A stretch of DNA of 64,000 nt from GCA-2731375 sp964590195 (GTDB lineage: Bacteria > Pseudomonadota > Alphaproteobacteria > GCA-2731375): the NCBI GenBank assembly GCA_964590195.1, contig CAZPWJ010000014.1:1-64000 (forward strand), read 5' to 3'. The first letter of the stretch is position 1; every line of letters begins with the position of its first letter. Positions 16,961-24,220 of the stretch are shown piece by piece. The position numbers were made by a program, and so were the translations under genes. The notes beneath the pieces were generated by a model. It did no database searches. It was not told the DNA's origin and worked only from the letters and a program-made list of their open reading frames with translations.

Positions 16961-17842
16961 ATGCGGCCTTCTTCACGATTGCGGCAACTGATGGAACAGG
17001 GCGTCGTTCTGGCGCCCGGCGTCTACAACGCATTGTTCGCGAAAGCGGTGGAGCATACCGGCTTCGATGCGGTTTATATCACCGGCTTTGGCACGGCGGC
17101 GCGCTATGGCTACCCGGACGTCGGCCTGATCACCCAGAGCGAGATGGTGCAGAACCTGAAACACATCTGCCGCGCCACGGCTATACCTGTCATAGCGGAC
17201 GCCGATACCGGCTACGGCAACATCATCAATGTCCGGCGAACGGTGCGCGAGTACGAACGCGCCGGCGTCGCGGGCTTCCATCTCGAAGATCAGGTGTTCC
17301 CAAAGAAGTGCGGCTTCATGGAAGGCAAAGCGGTTATTCCCCTGGAAGAACACGCCCAGAAAATCCGCGCCGCCCTGGATGCGCGCAGGGATTCCGAAAC
17401 CGTCATCATCGCCCGCACCGATGCCCTGGCGCCGAATGGCTGGGAGGACGCCCTGGCCCGCGCGCGAGCCTATCGCGAGGCGGGCGCCGACGTGGTCTTC
17501 GTCGATGGCATCCGCACTTTGGAAGAGCTGGAAATTTACAGCCGGGAATTGGCACAACAAGGCATACCGTGTCTATACAACGGCGGCCTGGTAACGGCGG
17601 AAGTCGCCCAGCAGATGGGCTTCAAGATTCAGATCCTGGCGGGCCTGGCCCTGGGCGCCGTATTCAAAAGCGCCACGGCGGCCATGCAGGAGCTGAACGC
17701 CAGCGGCAGCGCCCGGCAGACCATGGCGCAATTCAGTCCGCCCGGCGAGATCAAGAGCGTCAATGATATTCTCGGGGTGCCCGAGATATACGAACTGGAA
17801 CAGCGTTACGACCTAGTGGGCGAAGAGGAGCAAGTACAATGA
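16961..17842 (+). CDS. Isocitrate lyase/PEP mutase superfamily C-C lyase, paralogue 1
   Basis: A 293-residue TIM barrel of the PrpB/PEP-mutase family. DADTGYGN (about residues 86-93) and EDQVFPKKCGF (about 115-125) are the Mg2+ and catalytic-Cys regions; ARTDALAPNGWEDALAR (about 151-167) follows. Where PrpB and isocitrate lyase have K(K/R)CGH, this protein reads KKCGF. Family members cleave 2-methylisocitrate, dimethylmalate or oxaloacetate, or mutate phosphonates. The frame opens at a GTG at 16952, but GGGGAG is correctly spaced for ATG 16961. The stop overlaps the next start by 4 bases (ATGA), so both lyases are coupled. Confidence 0.88.
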   Translation: MRPSSRLRQLMEQGVVLAPGVYNALFAKAVEHTGFDAVYITGFGTAARYGYPDVGLITQSEMVQNLKHICRATAIPVIADADTGYGNIINVRRTVREYERAGVAGFHLEDQVFPKKCGFMEGKAVIPLEEHAQKIRAALDARRDSETVIIARTDALAPNGWEDALARARAYREAGADVVFVDGIRTLEELEIYSRELAQQGIPCLYNGGLVTAEVAQQMGFKIQILAGLALGAVFKSATAAMQELNASGSARQTMAQFSPPGEIKSVNDILGVPEIYELEQRYDLVGEEEQVQ

Positions 17843-18696
17843 CCAGTTCCGAAATCACGCCCGGCACGAAACTGCGGCAGGCCATGGCCGGCGGCATGGT
17901 GCTGGCCCCCTTCGTCTATGATGGCTTCACTGCCCTGATTGCCCAAGGCCAGGGCGCGCAGGCAGTCTATATGACGGGCCATGGCACCTCGGCCCAGATC
18001 GGTTTGCCCGACGTGGGCCTGACCAGCATGGCCGAAATGGTCGCCAATCTAGGCTATATCGCCGATGCGGTTGATGTACCCGTGATCGCGGATGCGGACA
18101 CGGGCTATGGCAACGCCATCAACGCCCAGCGCGCGGTGCGGGAATACGAGACGGCGGGTGCGGCAGCGATGCATATCGAGGATCAGGTTTTCCCGAAACG
18201 CTGCGGTTTTTTCGAGGGCAAGCAATGCGTGCCCATGGCCGAGCATGTGCAGAAAATCCGCGCCGCCATCGACGCCCGCACGGATCCGGGCCTGGTCATC
18301 ATCGCCCGCACGGATGCCGTCGCGCCAAACGGCTGGGAGGATGCGATCCGGCGGGCCGAGGCCTATCGCGAGGCCGGCGCCGACGTGATCTTTGTCGATG
18401 GGGTCAAGACCCAGGAGGATATGGACATCTATACCCGCCGCCTAGTGGAGCAGGGCATTCCCTGCCTTTACAACGGCAATTTGTGGCCCGGCCCTGAAGT
18501 CGCCGATCGCGGCTTCAAAATCATGATCACCGGCGGCGGTCATGCGCTGTCCTATGCCGCCGTCTGCCAGGCGCTGGTCAACCTCAAGGATGGCGGCGGC
18601 GGCGAAGGCCGGGACCTGGACCAGTTCAACACAATAACCAGCTTGCTGGGCCTGCCGGAAATCTATGAACTGGAGCAACGTTACGCCACGGACTGA
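17839..18696 (+). CDS. Isocitrate lyase/PEP mutase superfamily C-C lyase, paralogue 2
   Basis: A 285-residue paralogue of the preceding gene, with DADTGYGN near residues 86-93 and EDQVFPKRCGFFEGK, again Phe instead of His after CG. ARTDAVAPNGWEDAIRRAE and DVIFVDGVKTQED are conserved with paralogue 1. The region after LYNGNLWPGPE differs (KIMITGGGHALSYA), so the two may form a hetero-oligomer or have separate substrates. Translation is coupled to paralogue 1 by an ATGA overlap. An aconitase-family pair follows after a 187-base spacer with a repeat, supporting a hydratase-lyase route ending in pyruvate-type products. Confidence 0.88.
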   Translation: MTSSEITPGTKLRQAMAGGMVLAPFVYDGFTALIAQGQGAQAVYMTGHGTSAQIGLPDVGLTSMAEMVANLGYIADAVDVPVIADADTGYGNAINAQRAVREYETAGAAAMHIEDQVFPKRCGFFEGKQCVPMAEHVQKIRAAIDARTDPGLVIIARTDAVAPNGWEDAIRRAEAYREAGADVIFVDGVKTQEDMDIYTRRLVEQGIPCLYNGNLWPGPEVADRGFKIMITGGGHALSYAAVCQALVNLKDGGGGEGRDLDQFNTITSLLGLPEIYELEQRYATD

Positions 18697-18740
18697 ACGG
18701 CATTGCCTACGCCAGACGACACGACACACGACCCCTTTTA

Positions 18741-18840
18741 CGTCATTGCCGGGCTTGACCCGGCAATCCAGGGCGACAGACTCAAGTGCTGGCAGCCCTG
18801 GATCCTCGGGTCTCCGCTACGCTACGCCCAAGGATGACAG
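18741..18840. repeat. Alphaproteobacterial-type intergenic palindromic repeat
   Basis: The left end carries ATTGCCGGG-CTTGA-CCCGGCAAT (18745-18767), followed by TCCAGGGCGACAG; the right end has CCCTGGATCCTCGGG and GGATGACAG, so the element is an imperfect long palindrome. This TCATTGCCGGGCTTGACCCGGCAATCCA pattern is, from memory, a widespread intergenic repeat in alphaproteobacterial genomes. It separates the lyase genes from the hydratase pair and could limit read-through. Confidence 0.75.
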
Positions 18841-18883
18841 CATTTCGTGTCGTATGGGAACTGACTACGAAAAGGAGATCACC

Positions 18884-20131
18884 ATGGGTATGACAATCGC
18901 CGAGAAGATTCTTGCCGCCCATGCGGGCGCCGAGACGGCCAGGCCGGGGCAGTATTTGTGGTGCAAGGTCGATGCCACCTCCGGCCACAGGCTGGCCGAT
19001 CTGGAGGCCCTGGGCGTCGATCGGGTCTGGGACCCTGAAAAAGTCTTTCATGTGGATGACCATCAGGCCCCGCCCCCGACCATCGCCGCCGCCAACAAGG
19101 TCAAGGAACAGCGCCGCCTGATCAAGAAATACGGCATCAAGAATTATTTCGAATATGGCCGCGGCGGCATCCTGCATCAGGTCTTTGCCGAGAACGGCAT
19201 GTACGCGCCAGGCGATCTGGTCGCCATGTGCGATTCCCACTCGACTTCCGGCGGCGTCTTCAACGCCTGTGTCACCAACGCCAATCTGGATGCGGTGCAC
19301 GTTCTGGCCTTTGGCGAGCTGTGGTTCCGGGTGCCCGAATCCGTTCGCGTGGTGTTGAACGGTACTCTGCCCGCCTGGTGCGTCGGCAAGGATGTTATCC
19401 TCAAGGTGGCGAGCGAGCTTGGCACCGATTACGGTTTGTACAAATCCGTGGAATACGTCGGCCCGGTGGCCAGCCAGATGAGCCTGGCGCAGCGTTGGAC
19501 AGTCTGCAACATGGGGGTCGAGGTCGGTGCCAAGTTCGCCATGTTCGAGGCGGACGAGAAGACCGACGCCTTCCTGGCCGACCGTATCGACCGGCCATAC
19601 GAACACGTCACCGCCGACCCCGATGCCAGCTACGAGGCCGAGTACGAATTCGACCTGAGCGATCTGACGCCCATGGTGGCCCGCCCCGGCGATCCGGGCA
19701 ACGGCGTACCGGTCGAAGGCGTTCAGGGCGAACGGGTCAAGGTCGATCAGGCGTTCCTAGGCTCCTGCACCAATGCCCGGCTGGAGGATTTGGAGGTTGC
19801 GGCGCGCATTCTGGACGGCAAACAAGTACACCCCGACGTGCGCATGCTGGTCAGCCCGTCGTCCCAGGCGGTATTCGGCGAGGCGTTGAAGGCGGGTTAT
19901 CTGGAGACCCTTCTCGAGGCCGGCGCCCTGGTCGAGCATTCCACCTGCGGGCCCTGCTATGGCGGCCATTTGGGCGTGCTGGGCGATGGCGAGACCTGCA
20001 TCTCCAGCAGCAACCGGAATTTCCAGGGCCGCATGGGCAGCCCCCTGGCCAATGTCTGGCTGGCCAGCCCGGCCACCGTGGCGGCCTCGGCCATCGCGGG
20101 CGAGATCGTCGATCCACGGGAATATCTCTGA
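18884..20131 (+). CDS. LeuC/aconitase-family hydro-lyase, large subunit (short form, likely not leucine synthesis)
   Basis: A 415-residue [4Fe-4S] dehydratase. Cluster ligands are C295 in GSCTNAR and C355/C358 in CGPCYGGH; DSHSTSGG (117-124) corresponds to the substrate-binding DSHT region. The frame opens far upstream at 18665, but AAGGAG seven bases before ATG 18884 and the family N-terminus MTIAEKIL fix the start. Leucine-pathway LeuC of proteobacteria is usually about 470 residues; this shorter form resembles archaeal IPMI, homoaconitase and dimethylmalate dehydratase DmdA. It pairs with the small subunit 22 bases downstream. With two lyases upstream, dehydration/hydration of a methyl-substituted malate is a reasonable hypothesis. 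Confidence 0.85.
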   Translation: MGMTIAEKILAAHAGAETARPGQYLWCKVDATSGHRLADLEALGVDRVWDPEKVFHVDDHQAPPPTIAAANKVKEQRRLIKKYGIKNYFEYGRGGILHQVFAENGMYAPGDLVAMCDSHSTSGGVFNACVTNANLDAVHVLAFGELWFRVPESVRVVLNGTLPAWCVGKDVILKVASELGTDYGLYKSVEYVGPVASQMSLAQRWTVCNMGVEVGAKFAMFEADEKTDAFLADRIDRPYEHVTADPDASYEAEYEFDLSDLTPMVARPGDPGNGVPVEGVQGERVKVDQAFLGSCTNARLEDLEVAARILDGKQVHPDVRMLVSPSSQAVFGEALKAGYLETLLEAGALVEHSTCGPCYGGHLGVLGDGETCISSSNRNFQGRMGSPLANVWLASPATVAASAIAGEIVDPREYL

Positions 20132-20153
20132 TGCCTGGAATGGGAGCGAAATA

Positions 20154-20687
20154 ATGGAAACTGTACGAACCGGCCGCGTCTGGAAATTCGGCGACCATAT
20201 CAGCACCGATTTCATGATGCCCGGCCATCGGGTATTGGCGAACCCGGATCTGACGGTGGCGGAAGCGGCGAAATTCTGCATGGAAGCCAACCGCCCCGGC
20301 TGGGCGGAGGACGAGGTGCGGCCAGGCGATATTCTTGTCGCCGGGATCAATTTCGGCTGCGGCTCCTCCCGCAACGCCTCGCAGTCGTTAAACGCGCTCA
20401 AGATCGCGGTGGTCCTGGCGGAATCCGTTTCCCGCATCCATTTGCGCAACGCGGTCAATACCGGGCTGCCCACATTGGTCGCGCCCGGCATCAGCGATTT
20501 CGTCGAGGAAGGCCAGCGCCTGGAAGTGAACATCGTCTCCGGCGAGGTGAAAAACCTCGACACCGGCGCCACCCTGCAGGCGGAGGCCTGGGAGGAAGGC
20601 ACACCGCCCTACGAGATTTTGATGGCCGGCGGGCTGGATGCCTTCATGAAGACAAAACTAAAGGAACGGGGCCTAATCCCGGCCTAA
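20154..20687 (+). CDS. LeuD/aconitase-family hydro-lyase, small subunit
   Basis: A 177-residue swivel-domain subunit. GDHISTDFMMPGHRVL (about residues 12-27) starts the domain and NFGCGSSRNASQSLNAL (about 65-81) is the substrate-binding loop. Isopropylmalate isomerases carry YLRT-like residues in the first specificity loop; here the text is HRVLAN, arguing for another substrate. Length fits the short archaeal/DmdB type and not the roughly 200-residue proteobacterial LeuD. The frame is open from 19959 within the large-subunit gene, but ATG 20154 has GGGAG and the correct N-terminus. It works as a complex with the large subunit. Confidence 0.85.
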   Translation: METVRTGRVWKFGDHISTDFMMPGHRVLANPDLTVAEAAKFCMEANRPGWAEDEVRPGDILVAGINFGCGSSRNASQSLNALKIAVVLAESVSRIHLRNAVNTGLPTLVAPGISDFVEEGQRLEVNIVSGEVKNLDTGATLQAEAWEEGTPPYEILMAGGLDAFMKTKLKERGLIPA

Positions 20688-20690
20688 CCC

Positions 20691-20760
20691 GCCTCAAGTA
20701 GCGCGAAGCGCGGTAGGCAGAAACAGCCTCAAGTAGCCCGAAGGGCGATAGGCAAAAAAA
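20691..20760 (+). repeat. Two tandem 35-bp hairpin repeats with a compensatory base-pair change
   Basis: Copies at 20691-20725 and 20726-20760 share GCCTCAAGTAGC and TAGGCA. Each can form a GCGC-GAA-GCGC (copy 1) or GCCC-GAA-GGGC (copy 2) hairpin, plus an outer GCCT/AGGC pairing. Position 13 is G in copy 1 and C in copy 2 while its partner at 19 is C and G, so base pairing is preserved. It lies between the hydratase small subunit and the SnoaL-like gene. Confidence 0.8.
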
Positions 20761-20773
20761 GCGGAGCGAGAAA

Positions 20774-21184
20774 ATGTCAGCGGCGGAAAACAAGGAACTG
20801 GTTCGTCACATCATGGAGGACGGTTTTAACAAGAAGGATATGGCGGTGGTTTATGCCACCTTCCATGATGACTATGTCCGCCACGGCCACGGCGTCGCCT
20901 CAATGGGCTCATTGGCGGAACATGTGGAAGATCTGAAGGCGCGCCACGCGGCCTTTGACAATGCCAAATTCACCATCGAAAAAATTGTCGGCGACGGAGA
21001 CACTGTCGCGGTGCATTACGTCTTTACCGGCGTGCACAGCGGTGAATTCAACGGCATGCCCGGAACCGGCAAGGAGGTCAGCCGCCCGGCTGCGGCGTTC
21101 TTTACCGTGCGCAATGGCAAGGTGGCGGAAGGCACGCTGTTCGCCGACGGCGGCGGCTTCATGGCGCAGCTAAAGGGCGACTGA
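20774..21184 (+). CDS. SnoaL-like polyketide cyclase / ester cyclase family protein
   Basis: A 136-residue NTF2-like-fold protein. VRHIMEDGFNKKDMAVVYATFHDDYVRHG, a middle IVGDGDTVAVHYVFTGVHSG and the closing GKVAEGTLFADGGGFMAQL follow the SnoaL-like ester-cyclase pattern. Members are small-molecule isomerases, cyclases or lyases, and many have no assigned reaction. AGCGAGAAA precedes the ATG and the repeat pair lies just before it. It is the last gene of the plus-strand run; its stop is 3 bases from the convergent DUF1330 gene. Confidence 0.85.
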   Translation: MSAAENKELVRHIMEDGFNKKDMAVVYATFHDDYVRHGHGVASMGSLAEHVEDLKARHAAFDNAKFTIEKIVGDGDTVAVHYVFTGVHSGEFNGMPGTGKEVSRPAAAFFTVRNGKVAEGTLFADGGGFMAQLKGD

Positions 21185-21187
21185 GCA

Positions 21188-21478
21188 CTAAATGCCCTCG
21201 ACAATGAGAACCTGATTTGTCGTGGTGCAGGATTCCCGCAATTCCTTCCAGGGCTGATATTCAGGATCGGCCTGAAAGGCATCCAGGGCTTCACGTGACG
21301 GCCATTTGAACAGCACGATGCGGTCCGGGTGCCAATTGCCCACGGGCACCTCGATCTTGCCGTCCCGGGCTAGGTATTCACCGCCATGCCTGGCGATGAT
21401 GGCGGGGACCGCCTTTTTGTATTCTTCGTATTTGTCGGCGTCGTGGACCTTGTTGTCCAAAATCAGATAGATCGCCAT
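21188..21478 (-). CDS. DUF1330-like domain protein
   Basis: A 96-residue protein of DUF1330/dimeric alpha-beta barrel type. It starts MAIYLILDNKVHDADKYEEYKK, with GGEYLARDGKIEVPVG, then RIVLFKWPSREALDAF and the terminal VLIVEGI. The frame opens at 21499, but GGAGG six bases before ATG 21478 fixes the start. It is related to the protein at 14754 but is not a close copy. It is third in the minus-strand order SDR, VOC, DUF1330. Function unknown. Confidence 0.85.
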   Translation of the reverse strand: MAIYLILDNKVHDADKYEEYKKAVPAIIARHGGEYLARDGKIEVPVGNWHPDRIVLFKWPSREALDAFQADPEYQPWKELRESCTTTNQVLIVEGI

Positions 21479-21528
21479 GGGCGGCCTCCATTGGTGCAAA
21501 AAACTGGTTACGAAAGGATAGCCGTTGG

Positions 21529-21960
21529 CTACTCCAAAATTTCACCGTCGAATGTCTCTCTCGTGATGCCTTCGGTCTCGGGGTTGAAGCCGAGTTCGAT
21601 CTGCACGCCATTCGGGTCAAGAAAGAAGACCTGGATGACAGCGCCGCCGCCCGCCAGGCGCTTATGGTATTCGACGCCGTGTTTTTCCAAAACCGCAAGC
21701 TGCTCGGCCAGGCCCGCGCCCCACATGGCGAAATGATCTAATCCCTTGCCCATGCCGTCGGGGTTGGTCCGGTCCGGGCTGCCGGGCTCCAGCGGCGAGA
21801 TATGAATGATCGGCATCTCGCCCGCGTACATCCAATGCCCCGGGGTAGGAAACGGCGGGCGGTAACCTTCCTCCAGGCCCAGCACTTCGGCGTAGAAGTC
21901 ACGGGTAATCTCGAGAGAGGCGGTACGGATGTTGATATGGTTCAAATGATAACCCGACAT
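21529..21960 (-). CDS. VOC (glyoxalase/dioxygenase) superfamily protein
   Basis: A 143-residue protein with two beta-alpha-beta-beta-beta modules. Likely metal ligands are His in LNHINIRTAS (about residue 8), the middle LDHFAMWG His and the Glu in VQIELGFNPE. The family contains glyoxalase I, extradiol dioxygenases, methylmalonyl-CoA epimerase and antibiotic-binding proteins. It lies between an SDR and a DUF1330 gene on one strand, with spacings of about 20 and 50 bases. An isomerase or lyase role in small-molecule breakdown is likely, with substrate unknown. Confidence 0.87.
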   Translation of the reverse strand: MSGYHLNHINIRTASLEITRDFYAEVLGLEEGYRPPFPTPGHWMYAGEMPIIHISPLEPGSPDRTNPDGMGKGLDHFAMWGAGLAEQLAVLEKHGVEYHKRLAGGGAVIQVFFLDPNGVQIELGFNPETEGITRETFDGEILE

Positions 21961-21979
21961 GATGTCTTCTCCGGTGTTT

Positions 21980-22765
21980 CTATCCCTTGGGAACGAACGG
22001 ATGGGTGCTTGTCAGGCCGCCGTCCACCGCTATTGACTGGCCGTTGACATAGCTGGCCTCGTCCGAAGCCAGGAACAGCGCCATGTTGGCGATTTCCTCG
22101 GGCTCGCCGTTGCGGCGGGTGGGGTTGAGCTGGCCAATCTTGCCATCCGTGCCGCGGGAGCGGGCCCGATCGAACGTTGGCTTGGTCATGCCGGTTTCGA
22201 TCAGACCGGGACAGATGGCATTGATGCGCACGCCGGAGGCGAAGAATTCATTGCACATGGTCTGCACCAGGCTGACCACGCCCGCCTTCGAGGCCGCATA
22301 GGGCGGCCCGCCCGCATTGGCGCGTAGTGCGGCCACCGAGGCCGTGCAGACGATCGAGCCCTTGCCCGCCGCCGCCATGATCGGGGCGCCGTGCTTGATG
22401 CACAGAAACGGTCCGATCAGGTTGATCCGCAGGATGTCCTGCCACATATCCACCGTCTGATCGGCCACCGGCACCCGCCCGCCCGAGACACCGGCGTTGG
22501 CATAGATCACGTCCAGACCGCCATAGCTTTCCACACAGGTGTTGATAAAGCCCTTGACCGCGTCTTCATCGCCCACATCCGCGTTCACCGCCATGGCGGT
22601 GCCGCCGGCATCGGTGATCATGGCGATGGTCTCCGCCAGGCCTTCCTCGGCCCGGTCCACGGCCACCACGGAGGCGCCTTCGCGGGCAAATATCCGTGCG
22701 CTGGCCCGCCCGATGCCGCTGGCCGCGCCCGTTACAATGGCTCGTTTGCCCGCAAGTCTACCCAT
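21980..22765 (-). CDS. Short-chain dehydrogenase/reductase (SDR)
   Basis: A 261-residue classical SDR. TGAASGIG is at 12-19, Asp37 ends strand 2 (VVAVDR), favouring NAD(H), and NAG is at 90-92. The catalytic set is S143, Y156 and K160 (YAASK). The C-terminal GGLTSTHPF lies after the usual INGQSIAVDGG-type segment (here VNGQSIAVDGG). It would oxidise a secondary alcohol or reduce a ketone. It is first of the minus-strand trio SDR-VOC-DUF1330, and the spacer to the sulfotransferase on the same strand is 118 bases. Confidence 0.9.
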   Translation of the reverse strand: MGRLAGKRAIVTGAASGIGRASARIFAREGASVVAVDRAEEGLAETIAMITDAGGTAMAVNADVGDEDAVKGFINTCVESYGGLDVIYANAGVSGGRVPVADQTVDMWQDILRINLIGPFLCIKHGAPIMAAAGKGSIVCTASVAALRANAGGPPYAASKAGVVSLVQTMCNEFFASGVRINAICPGLIETGMTKPTFDRARSRGTDGKIGQLNPTRRNGEPEEIANMALFLASDEASYVNGQSIAVDGGLTSTHPFVPKG

Positions 22766-22883
22766 GATGTTGTCCTTCCTAAATCAGCATGTACGTTGTT
22801 TTGGGTTCGATTAATTTGCAATCAGTGTTGGCGCCAGGTTAGCAGCCGTCCATGGTGACGCCCAGGGCTGTTGAACTGGCCAT

Positions 22884-24113
22884 TCAGCCGGCCGCATCCT
22901 CGCCACTACTCTCGGGATCAAGGCCGGCGGCAATCATTATCCCATTGGCCCGGGAAATCTGCTCCTTGCTTAGAACTTTTTCCCATTCGTTAATCTCGCC
23001 ACTGCGGTAGTGCAACGTGCCCTTTTTGGGCGTGACCTCGATATGCCTCCAATCGAACATCTCGAACGGAATATCATAGAAGGCCAAAAGAGCCTCGAAG
23101 TAGGCCCGGTTGTCCTGACGGAAGGCTTCATAGCTGGTCAACAGAATGCGGCCGGAAAATTCACCATCCCGGACAATCCTCCGCCAATCAGCGACCCAAC
23201 GCGCTTCCTGCTCGAAAAAATGCTCAAGATAATAGTCGGCCTGATCCGAGAAGCTCCACTGGCAATAATCCGGCGGCAGCCTCGTAACAGCCGCCGTCGC
23301 CTCGTACGAGGTATCGGAAAACATGTTGCCGTAATGATGGATGCCCGAGATCATGGATTGCCTGGGATCGCGGGTATGCACCACGATGCGGTCAACACCG
23401 GCGGCGGCCAGGTCATGCAAAATGTCCGCCCTGGCCGGCAGATGTTCCTGGCAAATCGCGCCGCCCTTGGCAAACAAATCCAGCCAACTGGGAATGATCC
23501 GATCGCCGCGCAGAACCGCCTGGGTAACATAGCAGCGCGGTAAATTCAGGCCTTCCGACAGGCGGGTGGCGATGTACATGCTGGCCGATTTGAACAAGGT
23601 GTTGAGCAACACCGCCGGCAGACCCCGGTCCATCGCGGCCTGTTGCTGTTCAAGAAAATCCGGTTTCCGGTAGATCGCCAGGCCTGGGTTGTTGCGAACT
23701 GCTTCATCCAGGAACGCGTCGGCCTCGTCCATGCGGCCAAGGGCGTGCAGGGCCGAGCTCATGGCATGATAGGGAATTGTATTGGATTGGTTGGGCGCCA
23801 GCCGGAAATAGCCCTGCAAGGCCTCGACCACCGCCGGAAAATCGCCGATCCTGAAATTTAGATTGGCCAGATCATTATACAGGCCCGGATTGTCCGGGTC
23901 CTTTTTGACCAAATTCGTCAGATGATCCCGCGAACGGGTCCAGCGCTGCAGATTATGATCGATAATCATACGCAGCACGAGGATGTCTTCATGCTCCGCC
24001 ACATCCCAGGGCATCTGATCGAACCTATCAGACATCCGTTCCAGGGGAGCCGGATCGTGATCCTGCTCAAAATTCTGCAGCAGAATTTTTGTATCTCGAA
24101 TTAGGTCTTCCAT
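22884..24113 (-). CDS. TPR-containing sulfotransferase family protein
   Basis: A 409-residue protein. The first 150 residues are helical and TPR-like (YNDLANLNFRIGDFPAVVEA, ALHALGRMDEADAFLDEAV). The remainder is a PAPS sulfotransferase fold: LFKSASMYIATRLSEG is the 5'-phosphosulfate loop, with Lys before Ser, and VVHTRDPRQSMISGIHHYG (about residues 235-253) is the 3'-phosphate site Arg/Ser region. It would transfer sulfate from PAPS to a hydroxyl of a carbohydrate, peptide or small molecule. No signal or membrane segment is seen. It is divergent from the ABC-F gene. A second sulfotransferase is at 49570-50856, next to an APS kinase. Confidence 0.78.
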   Translation of the reverse strand: MEDLIRDTKILLQNFEQDHDPAPLERMSDRFDQMPWDVAEHEDILVLRMIIDHNLQRWTRSRDHLTNLVKKDPDNPGLYNDLANLNFRIGDFPAVVEALQGYFRLAPNQSNTIPYHAMSSALHALGRMDEADAFLDEAVRNNPGLAIYRKPDFLEQQQAAMDRGLPAVLLNTLFKSASMYIATRLSEGLNLPRCYVTQAVLRGDRIIPSWLDLFAKGGAICQEHLPARADILHDLAAAGVDRIVVHTRDPRQSMISGIHHYGNMFSDTSYEATAAVTRLPPDYCQWSFSDQADYYLEHFFEQEARWVADWRRIVRDGEFSGRILLTSYEAFRQDNRAYFEALLAFYDIPFEMFDWRHIEVTPKKGTLHYRSGEINEWEKVLSKEQISRANGIMIAAGLDPESSGEDAAG

Positions 24114-24220
24114 CGCCTCAGCGTAAACATCTACCCAATTTGCACAAATCGCTGACCTAGTCAGGATAAGCCAAGATTGCCGGCTTGTCTCGCCTGCCTA
24201 TCCCTTTATAAAGCCCAGAC

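Noticed and set aside
18665..18883. N-terminal extension of the large hydro-lyase subunit
   Set aside because: It crosses an intergenic palindrome, while AAGGAG and the family N-terminus are at ATG 18884.
19228..20154. 308-residue frame inside the hydro-lyase gene
   Set aside because: Arg/Gly-rich out-of-frame reading of a real gene on the same strand.
18884..20687. Annotation as leucine biosynthesis leuCD
   Set aside because: Subunit lengths, the specificity loop and the lyase neighbours do not fit; no leuB or leuA nearby. Not excluded without phylogeny.
20691..20760. Possible CRISPR-like repeat
   Set aside because: Two directly abutting 35-base copies with no spacers and no cas genes.
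22790..22850. GGTTCGATT string resembling a tRNA T-arm
   Set aside because: No acceptor or anticodon arms could be folded around it.
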